Program-made: the position numbers and the translations under genes
The notes under the pieces: model-generated
Seen by the model: only the letters and a program-made list of their open reading frames with translations
Database searches by the model: none
What the model was told of the DNA's origin: nothing
In this document: piece by piece, positions 26,071-34,187 of the stretch
Layout of the letters: every line of letters starts with the position of its first letter
Position numbering within the stretch: position 1 is the first letter of the stretch
DNA from: Algoriphagus boseongensis
Lineage (GTDB): Bacteria; Bacteroidota; Bacteroidia; Cytophagales; Cyclobacteriaceae
Direction: 5' to 3'
Assembly: GCF_004362805.1 (NCBI RefSeq)
Contig: NZ_SNYF01000006.1
Location: forward strand, 558,001 to 622,000
DNA: 64,000 bases

Positions 26071-27732
26071 ATGAGAAATAGTCCATTCTTATTCTTCATT
26101 CTTTTGTCGTTTGTATTCATCAGTTGTCAGAAAAGTCAGGATACTCATAAGGTTATTAAAAAAGAGCCGGCACCTTATTCGGACTTGGAGAATCTTTTTA
26201 AAGAATGGAGGGCATTCGAAAATCCTCCCAAACTGAATGGAGCTCCCGACTACCGAAAAGCAACTTTTGAAAAACGGATGCCTGACTTCCAAACCTTGCA
26301 AGCTAAACTCCTTGGAATGGACACTTCCGGCTGGAGTATAGCAGAGCAGGTGGACTGGAGAATAGTTTGGGCCGAGATGAATGGGTTTGATTTCAATTAC
26401 CGAATTCTAAAACCTTGGGAGCGGGATCCTGCATTCTACAAATCGATCTGGATGGAGCGAAGCGATGTGCCGGATCACGAGGGGCCTACTCATCATGGAA
26501 TAGTGGAAGTTTGGCAGTATGATTTTCCTCTCGAGGAAAGTAAGGTATCTGAATTTCTGGGAAAAATCGAGGCTATATCTGCGCTGAATACCCAAGCCAA
26601 AGAGAATCTGACTGGAAATGCAAAGGAGCTTTGGGAGGCTGGAATCCCCACAATTGAGCAGCAGGTCAGTGATCTACAAGAGATTCTGGGCTTTCCGGGA
26701 GTAGCAGAGAATCAGGATTTGGCAAAGGCTATTCAAGAAGCGATAGGTTCTACTGAGGATTTGGTCAAATGGCTTAAAGAAGAGGCTTCAAAGAAAGACG
26801 GGCCTTCTGGATTAGGAAAAGAAAACTATACTTGGTATTTGCAAAATGTTCATTTGGTTCCTTTGACTTGGGAGGATGAAGTGATGATTTTGAAGCGGGA
26901 ATTGGCACGGGCTTGGAGTTCGCTGAAATTGGAAGAGCATCAAAACAGGAATCTTCCCCCTCTTGAGGCAGCGGATACTCCTGAGGAATTCGAGAAATTG
27001 ACGGAAAAGTCTATTCAAAAAATGATGGATTTTCTGGAGAAGCAGGAGATTTTGACCGTAAAGGACTACTTCGAGCCTGCATTGCGTGAGCATAGAGGGA
27101 CTTTTGTCCCCAAGGAAAAGCGGAACTTCTTCACCATCGGGATGCATTATGATCCCCTTCCTTTGTATTCTCATTTTTACCATTGGTTTGAGTTGGCAAT
27201 TATGGACAATGAGCCTCATAAAAGCCTGATTCGAAGTGGGCCACTTCTGTACAATATTTTTGACAGCAGAAATGAAGGAACGGCAACGGCTGTGGAGGAG
27301 ATGTTTATGGATGCAGGACTTTATTCAGACTCTCCCCGTTCTAGGGAGATCGTATATATCATGGTTGCACAGCGGGCTGCACGGGGTTTAGGTTCGCTTT
27401 ATGCACAGGCCAACGAGATGACAATGGTAGAAGCGGGAGGAATTCATTCGAATTACACTCCCCGTGGTTGGATGAAAACTGAGAAGGAACTTTTGCTTTT
27501 TGAGCAGCATCTTTACATGAGGCAACCCGGCTACGGTTCAAGCTACATTACCGGAAAATATCTTCTGGAAAATGCTTTGGCTGACTTTGCTAGAATCCAA
27601 GAAGAAAAAGGAGAGGTGTTTACTCTTCGGCATTTTTTCGATCAGCTCAATGCTATAGGAAGCATTCCGATTGCCTTGGGTCATTGGGAGATGACTGGGG
27701 TCGATCCATTTATGAAAAAATTCGAAGAGTGA
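26071..27732 (+). CDS. Lipoprotein of the DUF885 type
   Basis: 553 residues from ATG 26071; lipobox FVFISC at residue 19. Helical throughout. The part [25 protein letters not shown] followed by [19 protein letters not shown] resembles the DUF885 layout (HExxPGH followed by EGWA..E), a zincin-like group. Here the first motif is not a clean HExxH, so peptidase activity is doubtful. A longer frame from 26029 overlaps the promoter and is rejected. Gene stands alone. Confidence 0.65.
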   Translation: MRNSPFLFFILLSFVFISCQKSQDTHKVIKKEPAPYSDLENLFKEWRAFENPPKLNGAPDYRKATFEKRMPDFQTLQAKLLGMDTSGWSIAEQVDWRIVWAEMNGFDFNYRILKPWERDPAFYKSIWMERSDVPDHEGPTHHGIVEVWQYDFPLEESKVSEFLGKIEAISALNTQAKENLTGNAKELWEAGIPTIEQQVSDLQEILGFPGVAENQDLAKAIQEAIGSTEDLVKWLKEEASKKDGPSGLGKENYTWYLQNVHLVPLTWEDEVMILKRELARAWSSLKLEEHQNRNLPPLEAADTPEEFEKLTEKSIQKMMDFLEKQEILTVKDYFEPALREHRGTFVPKEKRNFFTIGMHYDPLPLYSHFYHWFELAIMDNEPHKSLIRSGPLLYNIFDSRNEGTATAVEEMFMDAGLYSDSPRSREIVYIMVAQRAARGLGSLYAQANEMTMVEAGGIHSNYTPRGWMKTEKELLLFEQHLYMRQPGYGSSYITGKYLLENALADFARIQEEKGEVFTLRHFFDQLNAIGSIPIALGHWEMTGVDPFMKKFEE

Positions 27733-27797
27733 AGTGAACCACTCTAACTATGAGTGAATAGGTTAAAACTTGAAAAAAACTACAATAGCACACCTGC

Positions 27798-27862
27798 TAA
27801 GATCTTGATTCTAGCTATTTGATACTTAGATCTTGTGTCTAAAGTCTAATGTCTTGAGTCTC
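27798..27862 (-). repeat. Intercistronic micro-repeat A (at the end of the siroheme operon)
   Basis: Minus strand: tandem variants of AGACTTTAGAC / AGACTCAAGAC, then CTAAGTATCAAATAGCTAG. The 17-base plus-strand word TTGATACTTAGATCTTG (27819-27835) recurs with two changes at 31627-31643. CTAGCTATTTGATACTTA (27811-27828) recurs with changes at 33077-33094. The repeat words reach into the 3' end of the siroheme synthase gene. Confidence 0.65.
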
Positions 27863-28432
27863 TTTCCGCACCAACCCCTCTGTAATCTCATTCATCGCTT
27901 TGACTTTGTATTCAAAATCACCCTTGAGTGTAGCTCGATAGGCATTCAGGTTTTCTAATAAATCATCAATCTCCTCTGGGAGTACTTCTTCCAATAATTG
28001 ACGAAGACGCTTGGCTGTAGTAGGAGACTTGCCATTGGTGGAAATGGCAATTTTCAGGTTTCCCTTGGTCACAATGCCTCCAAGGTAAAAGTCGCAGAGC
28101 TCTGGCGTATCGGCTACATTCACCAACAAAAAGCGCTCTTTGGCCTCATTGCGAATCTGTCGATTTACAGCCTTGTCGTCGGTGGCAGCGATCACAATAT
28201 GTTTTCCTCCCAAGTACTTCTCATGATAGGCATCTTCGATTAGGCTAACAGTTTCCTTTCCTTCAGCCAGTTCCAAAAATTCCGGTCGGAAATACTTGGA
28301 GACAACTGTTACTTGTGCTTCTGGGCTTGACTTTAGCAAAAATTCCAGCTTTTCGGTCGCCACAAAGCCTCCTCCGATCAATAAAACATTGAGCTCATGG
28401 ACTTTAAGAAATATAGGATAGAGATGGTTCAT
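27839..28432 (-). CDS. Precorrin-2 dehydrogenase / sirohydrochlorin ferrochelatase (Met8-like)
   Basis: 197 residues. N-terminal NAD-binding fold (VLLIGGGFVATEKLEFLL, residues 17-34), AATDDKAVNRQIRNEA, and FYLGGIVTKGNLKIAISTNGKSPTTAKRLRQLLE are the CysG-N/Met8 signatures. It oxidises precorrin-2 and inserts iron to make siroheme, the cofactor of the reductase two genes upstream. The last six residues (TQDIRL) are encoded by bases that belong to the repeat words filling the following gap, so the C-terminus has probably been extended or altered by the repeat. Confidence 0.9.
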   Translation of the reverse strand: MNHLYPIFLKVHELNVLLIGGGFVATEKLEFLLKSSPEAQVTVVSKYFRPEFLELAEGKETVSLIEDAYHEKYLGGKHIVIAATDDKAVNRQIRNEAKERFLLVNVADTPELCDFYLGGIVTKGNLKIAISTNGKSPTTAKRLRQLLEEVLPEEIDDLLENLNAYRATLKGDFEYKVKAMNEITEGLVRKETQDIRL

Positions 28433-28573
28433 GAGAGATTTTAGAGGTTAGACACAATACATTTTGAAATACATAGAAATACTATAGAAATGGGCTCGAC
28501 TTCGTCGAGCGAAATATTTGAACAACTGAACTGAGGTATATTTCAATCGTATTTCGCCAAGGGCATATTTCTA
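28433..28573 (-). repeat. Intercistronic micro-repeat G (cobA to siroheme synthase)
   Basis: Minus strand begins inside the cobA stop: GAAATACGGTAGAAATAT, repeated 24 bases later as GAAATACGATTGAAATAT. A hairpin GCTCGAC / GTCGAGC follows (near 28496-28512), then inverted copies of the word (ATTTCTATAGTATTTCTATG). The gap is 138 bases although the genes are one pathway. Confidence 0.6.
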
Positions 28574-29344
28574 CCGTATTTCCATTTTCACCACTTCCCG
28601 ATACACCTCAGCCAATCGAAGACTTTCCCGAACCACTTCTCCCACGATGATCACCGCAGGAGCTTCAACCTGATTTTCTGCCGCCTTTTGCTCGATGTCA
28701 TGGATAAATCCTGCCGTAATTTTTTCTTCACTTGTGGTTCCGCTTTGGATAATTGCAATTGGAAGGCGTTCCTTTCCTGCCTTTCTGTAGGTTTCAGTGA
28801 TTTCTCCCAATTTTTTGGTTCCCATCAAGATCACCACCGTTGCCGTAGACTGAGCCGCAAGTGCTAGGTCTCTGGAGAGTTCACCCGCAGTAGTTGTACC
28901 GGTGACTACCCAGAAACTTTCAGAAACACCACGTTTCGTGACAGGAATCCCAACATTAGCAGGAACAGCAATCGCCGAAGTGATTCCTGGAACTACAGCT
29001 GTGGGAATGCCGAATGCCTCGATGTACTCGATTTCTTCTCCACCCCGACCGAAGACGAATGGATCTCCTCCTTTCAATCGGACTACATGACCGTGCTTTC
29101 GGGCGAGTTCTACGCAGAGTTGATTGGTGTCTTCCTGTGGTGTGCTGTGCCTGCCCACTCGTTTTCCTACGAAAATCTTCAGGGCCGTGGCGGGGGCATG
29201 CTTCAACAAAACCGGATCTATCAAGGCATCATACAAGACTACATCGGCCGTGTTTAATGCCAATATTCCTTTTAGCGTCATCAATTCCGGATCTCCGGGG
29301 CCTGCTCCGACAAGGGTGACTTTGGGATAAATTGCCTGTCTCAT
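28571..29344 (-). CDS. cobA: Uroporphyrinogen-III C-methyltransferase
   Basis: 257 residues. It methylates uroporphyrinogen III at C2 and C7 to precorrin-2 with SAM. VTLVGAGPGDPELMTLKGILAL (residues 9-30), RLKGGDPFVFGRGGEE (about 84-99) and VPGITSAIAVPANVGIPVTKRG are the diagnostic SUMT motifs. Stand-alone form, not fused to the Met8 domain as in CysG. Its start overlaps the reductase stop by four bases (ATGA), so the two are translationally coupled. The C-terminal MEIR and its TAG lie in the first unit of the repeat filling the next gap. Confidence 0.95.
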   Translation of the reverse strand: MRQAIYPKVTLVGAGPGDPELMTLKGILALNTADVVLYDALIDPVLLKHAPATALKIFVGKRVGRHSTPQEDTNQLCVELARKHGHVVRLKGGDPFVFGRGGEEIEYIEAFGIPTAVVPGITSAIAVPANVGIPVTKRGVSESFWVVTGTTTAGELSRDLALAAQSTATVVILMGTKKLGEITETYRKAGKERLPIAIIQSGTTSEEKITAGFIHDIEQKAAENQVEAPAVIIVGEVVRESLRLAEVYREVVKMEIR

Positions 29345-31437
29345 GCTTCAACCTCCTCTTCCCGATAGGATTTTAACAAGCCATACACCTCTAGGGCTTG
29401 TTGCGCATATTTTCTTGCAAATTCTTCAGTTGGCTCATTTTGGTTGATTTGGTATACCACATCAGCAAAGGAAGAATTGAGGTTTATTTTTCCTGTTTCA
29501 ATAAATTTCTCGTCAAATAAAGAGATGATATTCGCATAGCTGTTGGTGCTGATGTCTTCGCTGAGCAAAAGCGCCTTGGCAGCATTGATCAATCCTGCAT
29601 AATGGTGATAAATACTGTCTGACCATCTTTCATTTTCCAAAGCTTCTTGTCCCAAATCGAGCTTTTCCAAGGCCTCCAAAAGCAAAGTAGCCACCAAGTC
29701 GATCACTACTCCGGCACATTCCCCAACCCCGACTGCTACTTCATAGGCTTCCTGATGACCCCAATCCACCGAATCGGATTCGGTCACGGTAGAGGCGTCG
29801 CTAAGTTCTTTCAGCAAGTCATAGAAATACATTTGTCCTTGTTGATCATAGTAACTTAAGAAGTCCTTTCCTTCGGCATTTTTTTCAAAATCATCCAGCA
29901 AAACCCATAAGGCCTGAGGACCACGACGGCTTGGGATTTTCGTGACCTTATCCGCAAAGCGTCCATTTCCATCACCTAAATTTCCTCCTCCCAACAGTAC
30001 CTGAAGGGCTGGGATGACGGTTTTTCCGGCTTTCATAGACATTCCCTGAAATCCGATATGGGCCATATTGTGCTGTCCGCAGGCATTCATGCAGCCGGAA
30101 ATCTTAATAACTAGATCTCTATTTTTCAATAAATGGGGGTATTCGTTTTGGATGACCTTTTCCAGTTCAGATGCAATGCCTGTGGAGCTCGCGATGCCGA
30201 GATTACAAGTATCTGTCCCTGGGCAGGCAGTGATGTCACCAAGGGAGTTGTAGCCTCCTTGGGCGAGATTGATTTTTTTCAATTCTTGATAAAAGAAAGG
30301 GACCAAATCTTCCCTTACATCCCGGATCAGGATATTTTGGCGCAGGGTAAAACGAATTTCTCCTGCCGCATATTTTTCAACCAAATCCGCCAAAGGTCTG
30401 GCCTGATCCAAGTAGAAATCCCCCAAAGGTACCCGAACTCCAATTGACACGTAACCTTCCTGTTTTTGTGGAAGCACGTTAGTTAGTTTCCAAAGTTCAA
30501 AGTCCAGACCCAACTCTCCTTCAGGTTGTGCAGCCGGTGGGTTTGGTAAGGAAGGAGCTTCCTGATTTTCAAAATCGAGGGGAAATGATTGAAAAGGAAG
30601 TGCTTTTTTCTCTTTTTCCACCAAATCCAAAAAGGCTTCAATTCCGATTTCTTTAACCAAAAACTTCATCCTAGCCTTATTTCTTCGTGCCCTTTCCCCG
30701 TGACGATCGAAGATCCTCAAAACGGACTCAATGAATGGGATCAGTTGATCCGTTTCCAAAAATTCGGTGATCAAATCTCCGTGCCGTGGCTGGGAACCCA
30801 AGCCCCCTCCCAAAAGGACCTTAAATCCTCGAACTTGCTGACCATTGAATTCATTCATTTTTGGGATAAAGCCCAAATCATGCATATAGGCAAGCGCAGT
30901 ATCTTTCTCGGAGGAAGAAAACGCCATCTTAAACTTGCGGCCCATTTCCTGACAAATTGGGTTTCTTAAAAAATATCGGAAGGTAGCATCGGCGTAAGGA
31001 GTCACGTCAAAGGGTTCCTTTGGATCTATACCTGCGGTCTCGGATGCAGTAACGTTTCGCACCGTATTTCCACATGCCTCCCGGAGGGTCACATCATCTT
31101 TTTCCAGTTCGGCCCAAAGCTGAGGTGTCCTATCCAAACTCACATAGTGAATCTGAATATCCTGACGGGTAGTGATATGAAGACGGCCTGTGGAATATTC
31201 CTCCGAAACCTTGCAAATCCTTCGCAACTGGGCCGAAGTAGCTCTTCCATAGGGAAGTTTGATTCGGATCATTTGCACGCCTTGCTGTCTTTGTCCATAG
31301 ACTCCTCTGGCAAGTCTCAGGCTGCGAAATTTTTCCTCATCAATTTTTCCTTCCCGGAAAAGGGCAATCTTGCGCTCAAGATCAAGGATATCCTTTTCTA
31401 CAATGGGATTTTCAAGTTCGGTTCGAAAGCTTTGCAT
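29341..31437 (-). CDS. Siroheme sulfite (nitrite) reductase fused to a HEPN-like C-terminal domain
   Basis: 698 residues. Two ferredoxin-like siroheme domains (about 45-300 and 330-545): TTRQDIQIHYV, RNVTASETAGIDP, and the 4Fe-4S/siroheme cysteines in ACPGTDTCNL (C-x5-C) and SGCMNACGQH (C-x3-C). From about residue 580 a helical tail follows (LVATLLLEALEKLDLGQEAL...SIYHHYAGLINAAKALLLSE), resembling HEPN helices, a fusion seen in Bacteroidota. Context with cysH/D/N and siroheme genes argues for six-electron sulfite reduction to sulfide. The electron donor is probably ferredoxin; no flavoprotein subunit is present. Confidence 0.9.
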   Translation of the reverse strand: MQSFRTELENPIVEKDILDLERKIALFREGKIDEEKFRSLRLARGVYGQRQQGVQMIRIKLPYGRATSAQLRRICKVSEEYSTGRLHITTRQDIQIHYVSLDRTPQLWAELEKDDVTLREACGNTVRNVTASETAGIDPKEPFDVTPYADATFRYFLRNPICQEMGRKFKMAFSSSEKDTALAYMHDLGFIPKMNEFNGQQVRGFKVLLGGGLGSQPRHGDLITEFLETDQLIPFIESVLRIFDRHGERARRNKARMKFLVKEIGIEAFLDLVEKEKKALPFQSFPLDFENQEAPSLPNPPAAQPEGELGLDFELWKLTNVLPQKQEGYVSIGVRVPLGDFYLDQARPLADLVEKYAAGEIRFTLRQNILIRDVREDLVPFFYQELKKINLAQGGYNSLGDITACPGTDTCNLGIASSTGIASELEKVIQNEYPHLLKNRDLVIKISGCMNACGQHNMAHIGFQGMSMKAGKTVIPALQVLLGGGNLGDGNGRFADKVTKIPSRRGPQALWVLLDDFEKNAEGKDFLSYYDQQGQMYFYDLLKELSDASTVTESDSVDWGHQEAYEVAVGVGECAGVVIDLVATLLLEALEKLDLGQEALENERWSDSIYHHYAGLINAAKALLLSEDISTNSYANIISLFDEKFIETGKINLNSSFADVVYQINQNEPTEEFARKYAQQALEVYGLLKSYREEEVEA

Positions 31438-31454
31438 GGCTTTTAAAATTAATT

Positions 31455-31479
31455 CCCTATCGGGAATATAGGTTTATAG
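31455..31479 (-). promoter_or_regulatory. Candidate Rrf2 operator before the sulfite reductase operon
   Basis: Minus strand TATAAACCTATA, five bases, then ATAGGGAAT; the core CCTAT-N7-ATAGG spans 31456-31472, 19-35 bases before the reductase ATG. The same 17-base geometry and flanking TATAAA occur in the palindrome at 35171-35201 next to the Rrf2 gene. Confidence 0.55.
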
Positions 31480-31490
31480 ATTGTTAGAAA

Positions 31491-31519
31491 AGCCAAGGGT
31501 TTGGTCTTGGCTGTTTTTT
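31491..31519. terminator. Terminator-like hairpin between cysN and the reductase gene
   Basis: AGCCAAG / CTTGGCT with an eight-base loop. T run on the plus side, TTTTCT on the minus side. In the direction of the operon it would end the cysN transcript just before the second operator. Confidence 0.55.
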
Positions 31520-31520
31520 A

Positions 31521-31650
31521 GTTCGTTATTCGATGTTCAAGATTCGATATTGGAAATTTCGAATGCCGAACTCCGAATGATGATCTTCCTGCTGAAGTCA
31601 GGCATTGAAGTCTATGGTCTTGATGCTTGATACTAAAATCTTGCTACTCA
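31521..31650 (-). repeat. Intercistronic micro-repeat B (cysN to reductase)
   Basis: Starts in the cysN stop codon: minus strand GAGTAGCAAGATTTTAGTAT, matching micro-repeat A (plus-strand TTGATACTAAAATCTTG at 31627-31643). Then a second family of TCGA words: TTCGGAGTTCGGCATTCG and AATATCGAATCTTGAACATC, i.e. variants of ATATCGAA/CATTCGA, as also seen at about 34125-34150. Confidence 0.6.
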
Positions 31651-32912
31651 ATAAATCCCACCGAGACCGTATCAAAACTTCCTTCATCAATCAGAATAAA
31701 TGCTCCATTGGATCGATTGACTTGATAAGAGTCCACGTGAATAGGTTTGGAAAGGCGGAAATTCACCCTGCCAATGTCATTGAGTCGAAGCTCTTCTGTC
31801 TCCTGAGTTCCTGAGAAGTCAGTTTGAATTTTGCCTTCTATTTGTTCCACTTTCGCCAACACCCGATTCACTCCATGTTGAAGGATATACTTTTGTCCTA
31901 CTCGGAGGTTTTTGGAATTGACCTGACAAAGGGTAGCTGTGATAGTTTTTTCACTGGAAGGTTCTTCACCGACTTTCACAATCATATCCCCCCTGCTGCA
32001 ATCCACTTCGTCTACCAGAGTAATTACCACGGAAGCTCCTGGAGCTGCTGCTTCAATTTCCTGATCGAAAAAATGAATGCCTTTGATGGTGGATACATTT
32101 CCGGAAGGAAGGACGGTAACCTGGTCTCCGACTTTCAAGCTATTTCCATAAAGTTTCCCAGAAAACCCGCGGAAGTCATGGTAAGCTTCGGTTTTTGGTC
32201 GGATCACATATTGTACTGGAAATCTAGCCACTGCACTTTCCTGTAAGTCTTGAGGTTCCAGGACTTCCAAATGATCCAACAATGTGTTTCCTACATACCA
32301 AGGCATGTGTCCGGACTTTCTGGTGATGTTTTCCCCTTTTAAAGCTGAAACAGGAATGAAAGTGATTTGATCCTCGCTGAAGTTGCTCTTGGCTACCAGG
32401 GCATCAAAATCTGCTTTGATTTTCAAAAAGACATCCTCGCTGTATTCCACCAAATCCATCTTATTGATTGCCACGACTACATGGCTGATCCGGAGCAGGT
32501 TGCTGATGAAAAAGTGGCGATACGTTTGTTCAATCACGCCTTTACGGGCATCAATTAATATAATCGCCACCTGGGAAGTAGAAGCTCCCGTCACCATGTT
32601 TCGCGTATATTCCACATGGCCTGGAGTATCTGCTACAATGAAATTGGTCTTGTCGGTATTGAAGTAGATATGTGCTACATCAATGGTAATGCCTTGCTCC
32701 CGCTCGGCCACCAAACCGTCGGTAGCTAGTGAAAAGTCCAAGTAATCGTATCCACGTTGTCTGGAATTTCGCTCTATCGCTTCGATTTTGTCCGTAGTCA
32801 GGGAATTCGTTTCGTAAAGCAATCGCCCTATCAGGGTACTTTTGCCATCATCCACCGAGCCTGCTGTGGCTATTTTGATAAGTTTTCTGCCTTGTACGTC
32901 CATTTTTATCAA
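31644..32912 (-). CDS. cysN: Sulfate adenylyltransferase subunit 1 (GTPase)
   Basis: 422 residues. EF-Tu-like GTPase: P-loop GSVDDGKST (about residue 19), EREQGITIDVAHIYF switch I, DTPGHVEYTRNM switch II, NKMD. Beta-barrel domains follow. No APS-kinase (CysC) domain is fused. Together with CysD it makes APS from sulfate and ATP, GTP hydrolysis driving the reaction. Met4 is an alternative start. Absence of CysC fits with the APS-type CysH upstream, which needs no PAPS. Confidence 0.95.
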   Translation of the reverse strand: MIKMDVQGRKLIKIATAGSVDDGKSTLIGRLLYETNSLTTDKIEAIERNSRQRGYDYLDFSLATDGLVAEREQGITIDVAHIYFNTDKTNFIVADTPGHVEYTRNMVTGASTSQVAIILIDARKGVIEQTYRHFFISNLLRISHVVVAINKMDLVEYSEDVFLKIKADFDALVAKSNFSEDQITFIPVSALKGENITRKSGHMPWYVGNTLLDHLEVLEPQDLQESAVARFPVQYVIRPKTEAYHDFRGFSGKLYGNSLKVGDQVTVLPSGNVSTIKGIHFFDQEIEAAAPGASVVITLVDEVDCSRGDMIVKVGEEPSSEKTITATLCQVNSKNLRVGQKYILQHGVNRVLAKVEQIEGKIQTDFSGTQETEELRLNDIGRVNFRLSKPIHVDSYQVNRSNGAFILIDEGSFDTVSVGFIE

Positions 32913-33094
32913 TTTCTACTTTAGGTCATTTTTAAATTTTAAGATATGCTTCGCGAGATAGTGAAAGATATTTTGCCTTCGGCAAAAAGATAGACTGAGC
33001 TATATCTTGCCGATTTATCGGCAAATTTTTTTTATCTGCGCAGCTATCTTTCATTTTCCTGTCTTACTACTTGATACCAGCTATTTGCTACTTA
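32913..33094 (-). repeat. Intercistronic micro-repeat C with small hairpins (cysD to cysN)
   Basis: Starts in the cysD stop: minus strand TTTAAGTAGCAAATAGCTGG, related to micro-repeat A (CAGCTATTTGCTACTTA at 33078-33094 against CTAGCTATTTGATACTTA). It goes on with copies of AAGATA/TATCTT and two small hairpins: TTTGCC-TTC-GGCAAA near 32973-32987 and TTGCCGAT-TT-ATCGGCAA near 33008-33025. No gene is seen. Confidence 0.6.
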
Positions 33095-33991
33095 AAAGTA
33101 TCCCACCTTTTTCCTCGTCTCCATCGCTGCCTCTGATCTTTTGTCGTCGATGCGGGCTCCACGCTCTGAAAGGGTAGATTCTCGGATTTCTGCGACTACA
33201 TCGTCCAAAGTTTTCGCCTCTGAAAGTACCGCTGCCGTACAAGTCATGTCGCCAACGGTACGGAAACGAACCCATTTCTCGCTGACTTCCTCGTGGACCT
33301 CGCGATATACATGCTCATTAGCCGTCCAGATTAATCCATCCCGAAAGAAAACCTCCCGCTTGTGCGCAAAGTAGATGCTTGGGATGGCAATATTTTCTGT
33401 TCGAATGTATTCCCATACATCCAATTCGGTCCAGTTGGAAATTGGAAACACGCGAACGTTTTGGCCTACGTGGATTTTGCCGTTGAGCATGTCAAAAAGC
33501 TCAGGGCGCTGATTTTTTTCATCCCATTGTCCAAAATCATCACGGACGGAAAACACCCGCTCTTTAGCACGGGCTTTTTCTTCATCTCTTCTTGCCCCAC
33601 CGATACATGCATCAAATTTAAATTCTTCGATTGCGTCCAACAGCGTGGTGGTTTGAAGCGTGTTTCGGCTTGCATAGCGACCTTTTTCCTCACGAACTTT
33701 TCCCTGATCGATGGAGTCTTGTACATTTCGTACGATCAGTTCCAGTCCCAATTCCTTGACCAATTGATCTCTAAATTCAATAGTCTCCGGAAAATTATGA
33801 CCGGTATCCACGTGAAGTAGAGGAAAAGGGATTTTGGCAGGGAAAAAGGCCTTCTGGGCCAACCTCACTAAAGTGATCGAGTCTTTTCCCCCGGAAAAAA
33901 GCAGAACCGGACGCTCAAACTGCGCCGCCACTTCCCGAAGGATGTGGATCGATTCTGCTTCTTTAGGGTTAGGTATAAATAGGTTTGACAT
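33092..33991 (-). CDS. cysD: Sulfate adenylyltransferase subunit 2
   Basis: 299 residues. N-type ATP-pyrophosphatase fold: LLFSGGKDSITLVRLAQKAF (PP-loop SGGKDS, about residue 34), HVDTGHNFPETIEFRD, CIGGARRDEEKARAKERVFS, and FPISNWTELDVWEYI. It binds ATP and sulfate and works as a heterodimer with CysN. The family 4 repeat word (TCGTAAA) ends just before its ATG. Confidence 0.96.
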   Translation of the reverse strand: MSNLFIPNPKEAESIHILREVAAQFERPVLLFSGGKDSITLVRLAQKAFFPAKIPFPLLHVDTGHNFPETIEFRDQLVKELGLELIVRNVQDSIDQGKVREEKGRYASRNTLQTTTLLDAIEEFKFDACIGGARRDEEKARAKERVFSVRDDFGQWDEKNQRPELFDMLNGKIHVGQNVRVFPISNWTELDVWEYIRTENIAIPSIYFAHKREVFFRDGLIWTANEHVYREVHEEVSEKWVRFRTVGDMTCTAAVLSEAKTLDDVVAEIRESTLSERGARIDDKRSEAAMETRKKVGYF

Positions 33992-34187
33992 AGTATTTAC
34001 GAGTTACGAAGTACGATTTACGAGCTGGCTTGAAGCATCTAAACCTTGTTTTCAAATGGTTACTTATTTTGATTGTAAGAAGGGTGCTACATCAATTTTG
34101 CAATCATTCAATCTTCCAATTTTTCTATATCGAATGTCCAACATCAAATACTGAATGCTAAAGTTTACTGCTCACTGCCTACTGCTA
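33992..34187 (-). repeat. Composite intercistronic micro-repeat D (cysH to cysD)
   Basis: In the direction of transcription: AGTAGGCAGTGAGCAGT (34167-34183) starting two bases after the cysH TAG; TCGATAT-type words; AAATTGGAAGATTGAA... (34093-34122); GGTTTAGATGCTTC (34032-34045), five bases, AGCTCGTAAATCGTA (34012-34026); then 20 bases to the cysD ATG. The same words in the same order fill the mazG-ridA gap on the other strand (52945-53119), the last two exact and with the same five-base spacing. Confidence 0.85.

Noticed and set aside
32973-33030. Small hairpins with T runs between cysD and cysN as transcription terminators
   Set aside because: The T run follows the hairpin on the plus strand, while the genes here are on the minus strand; they are better explained as part of the repeat-rich gap.
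33992-34187. CRISPR array
   Set aside because: Words are short, degenerate and of different families; there is no constant-length repeat with unique spacers and no cas gene.
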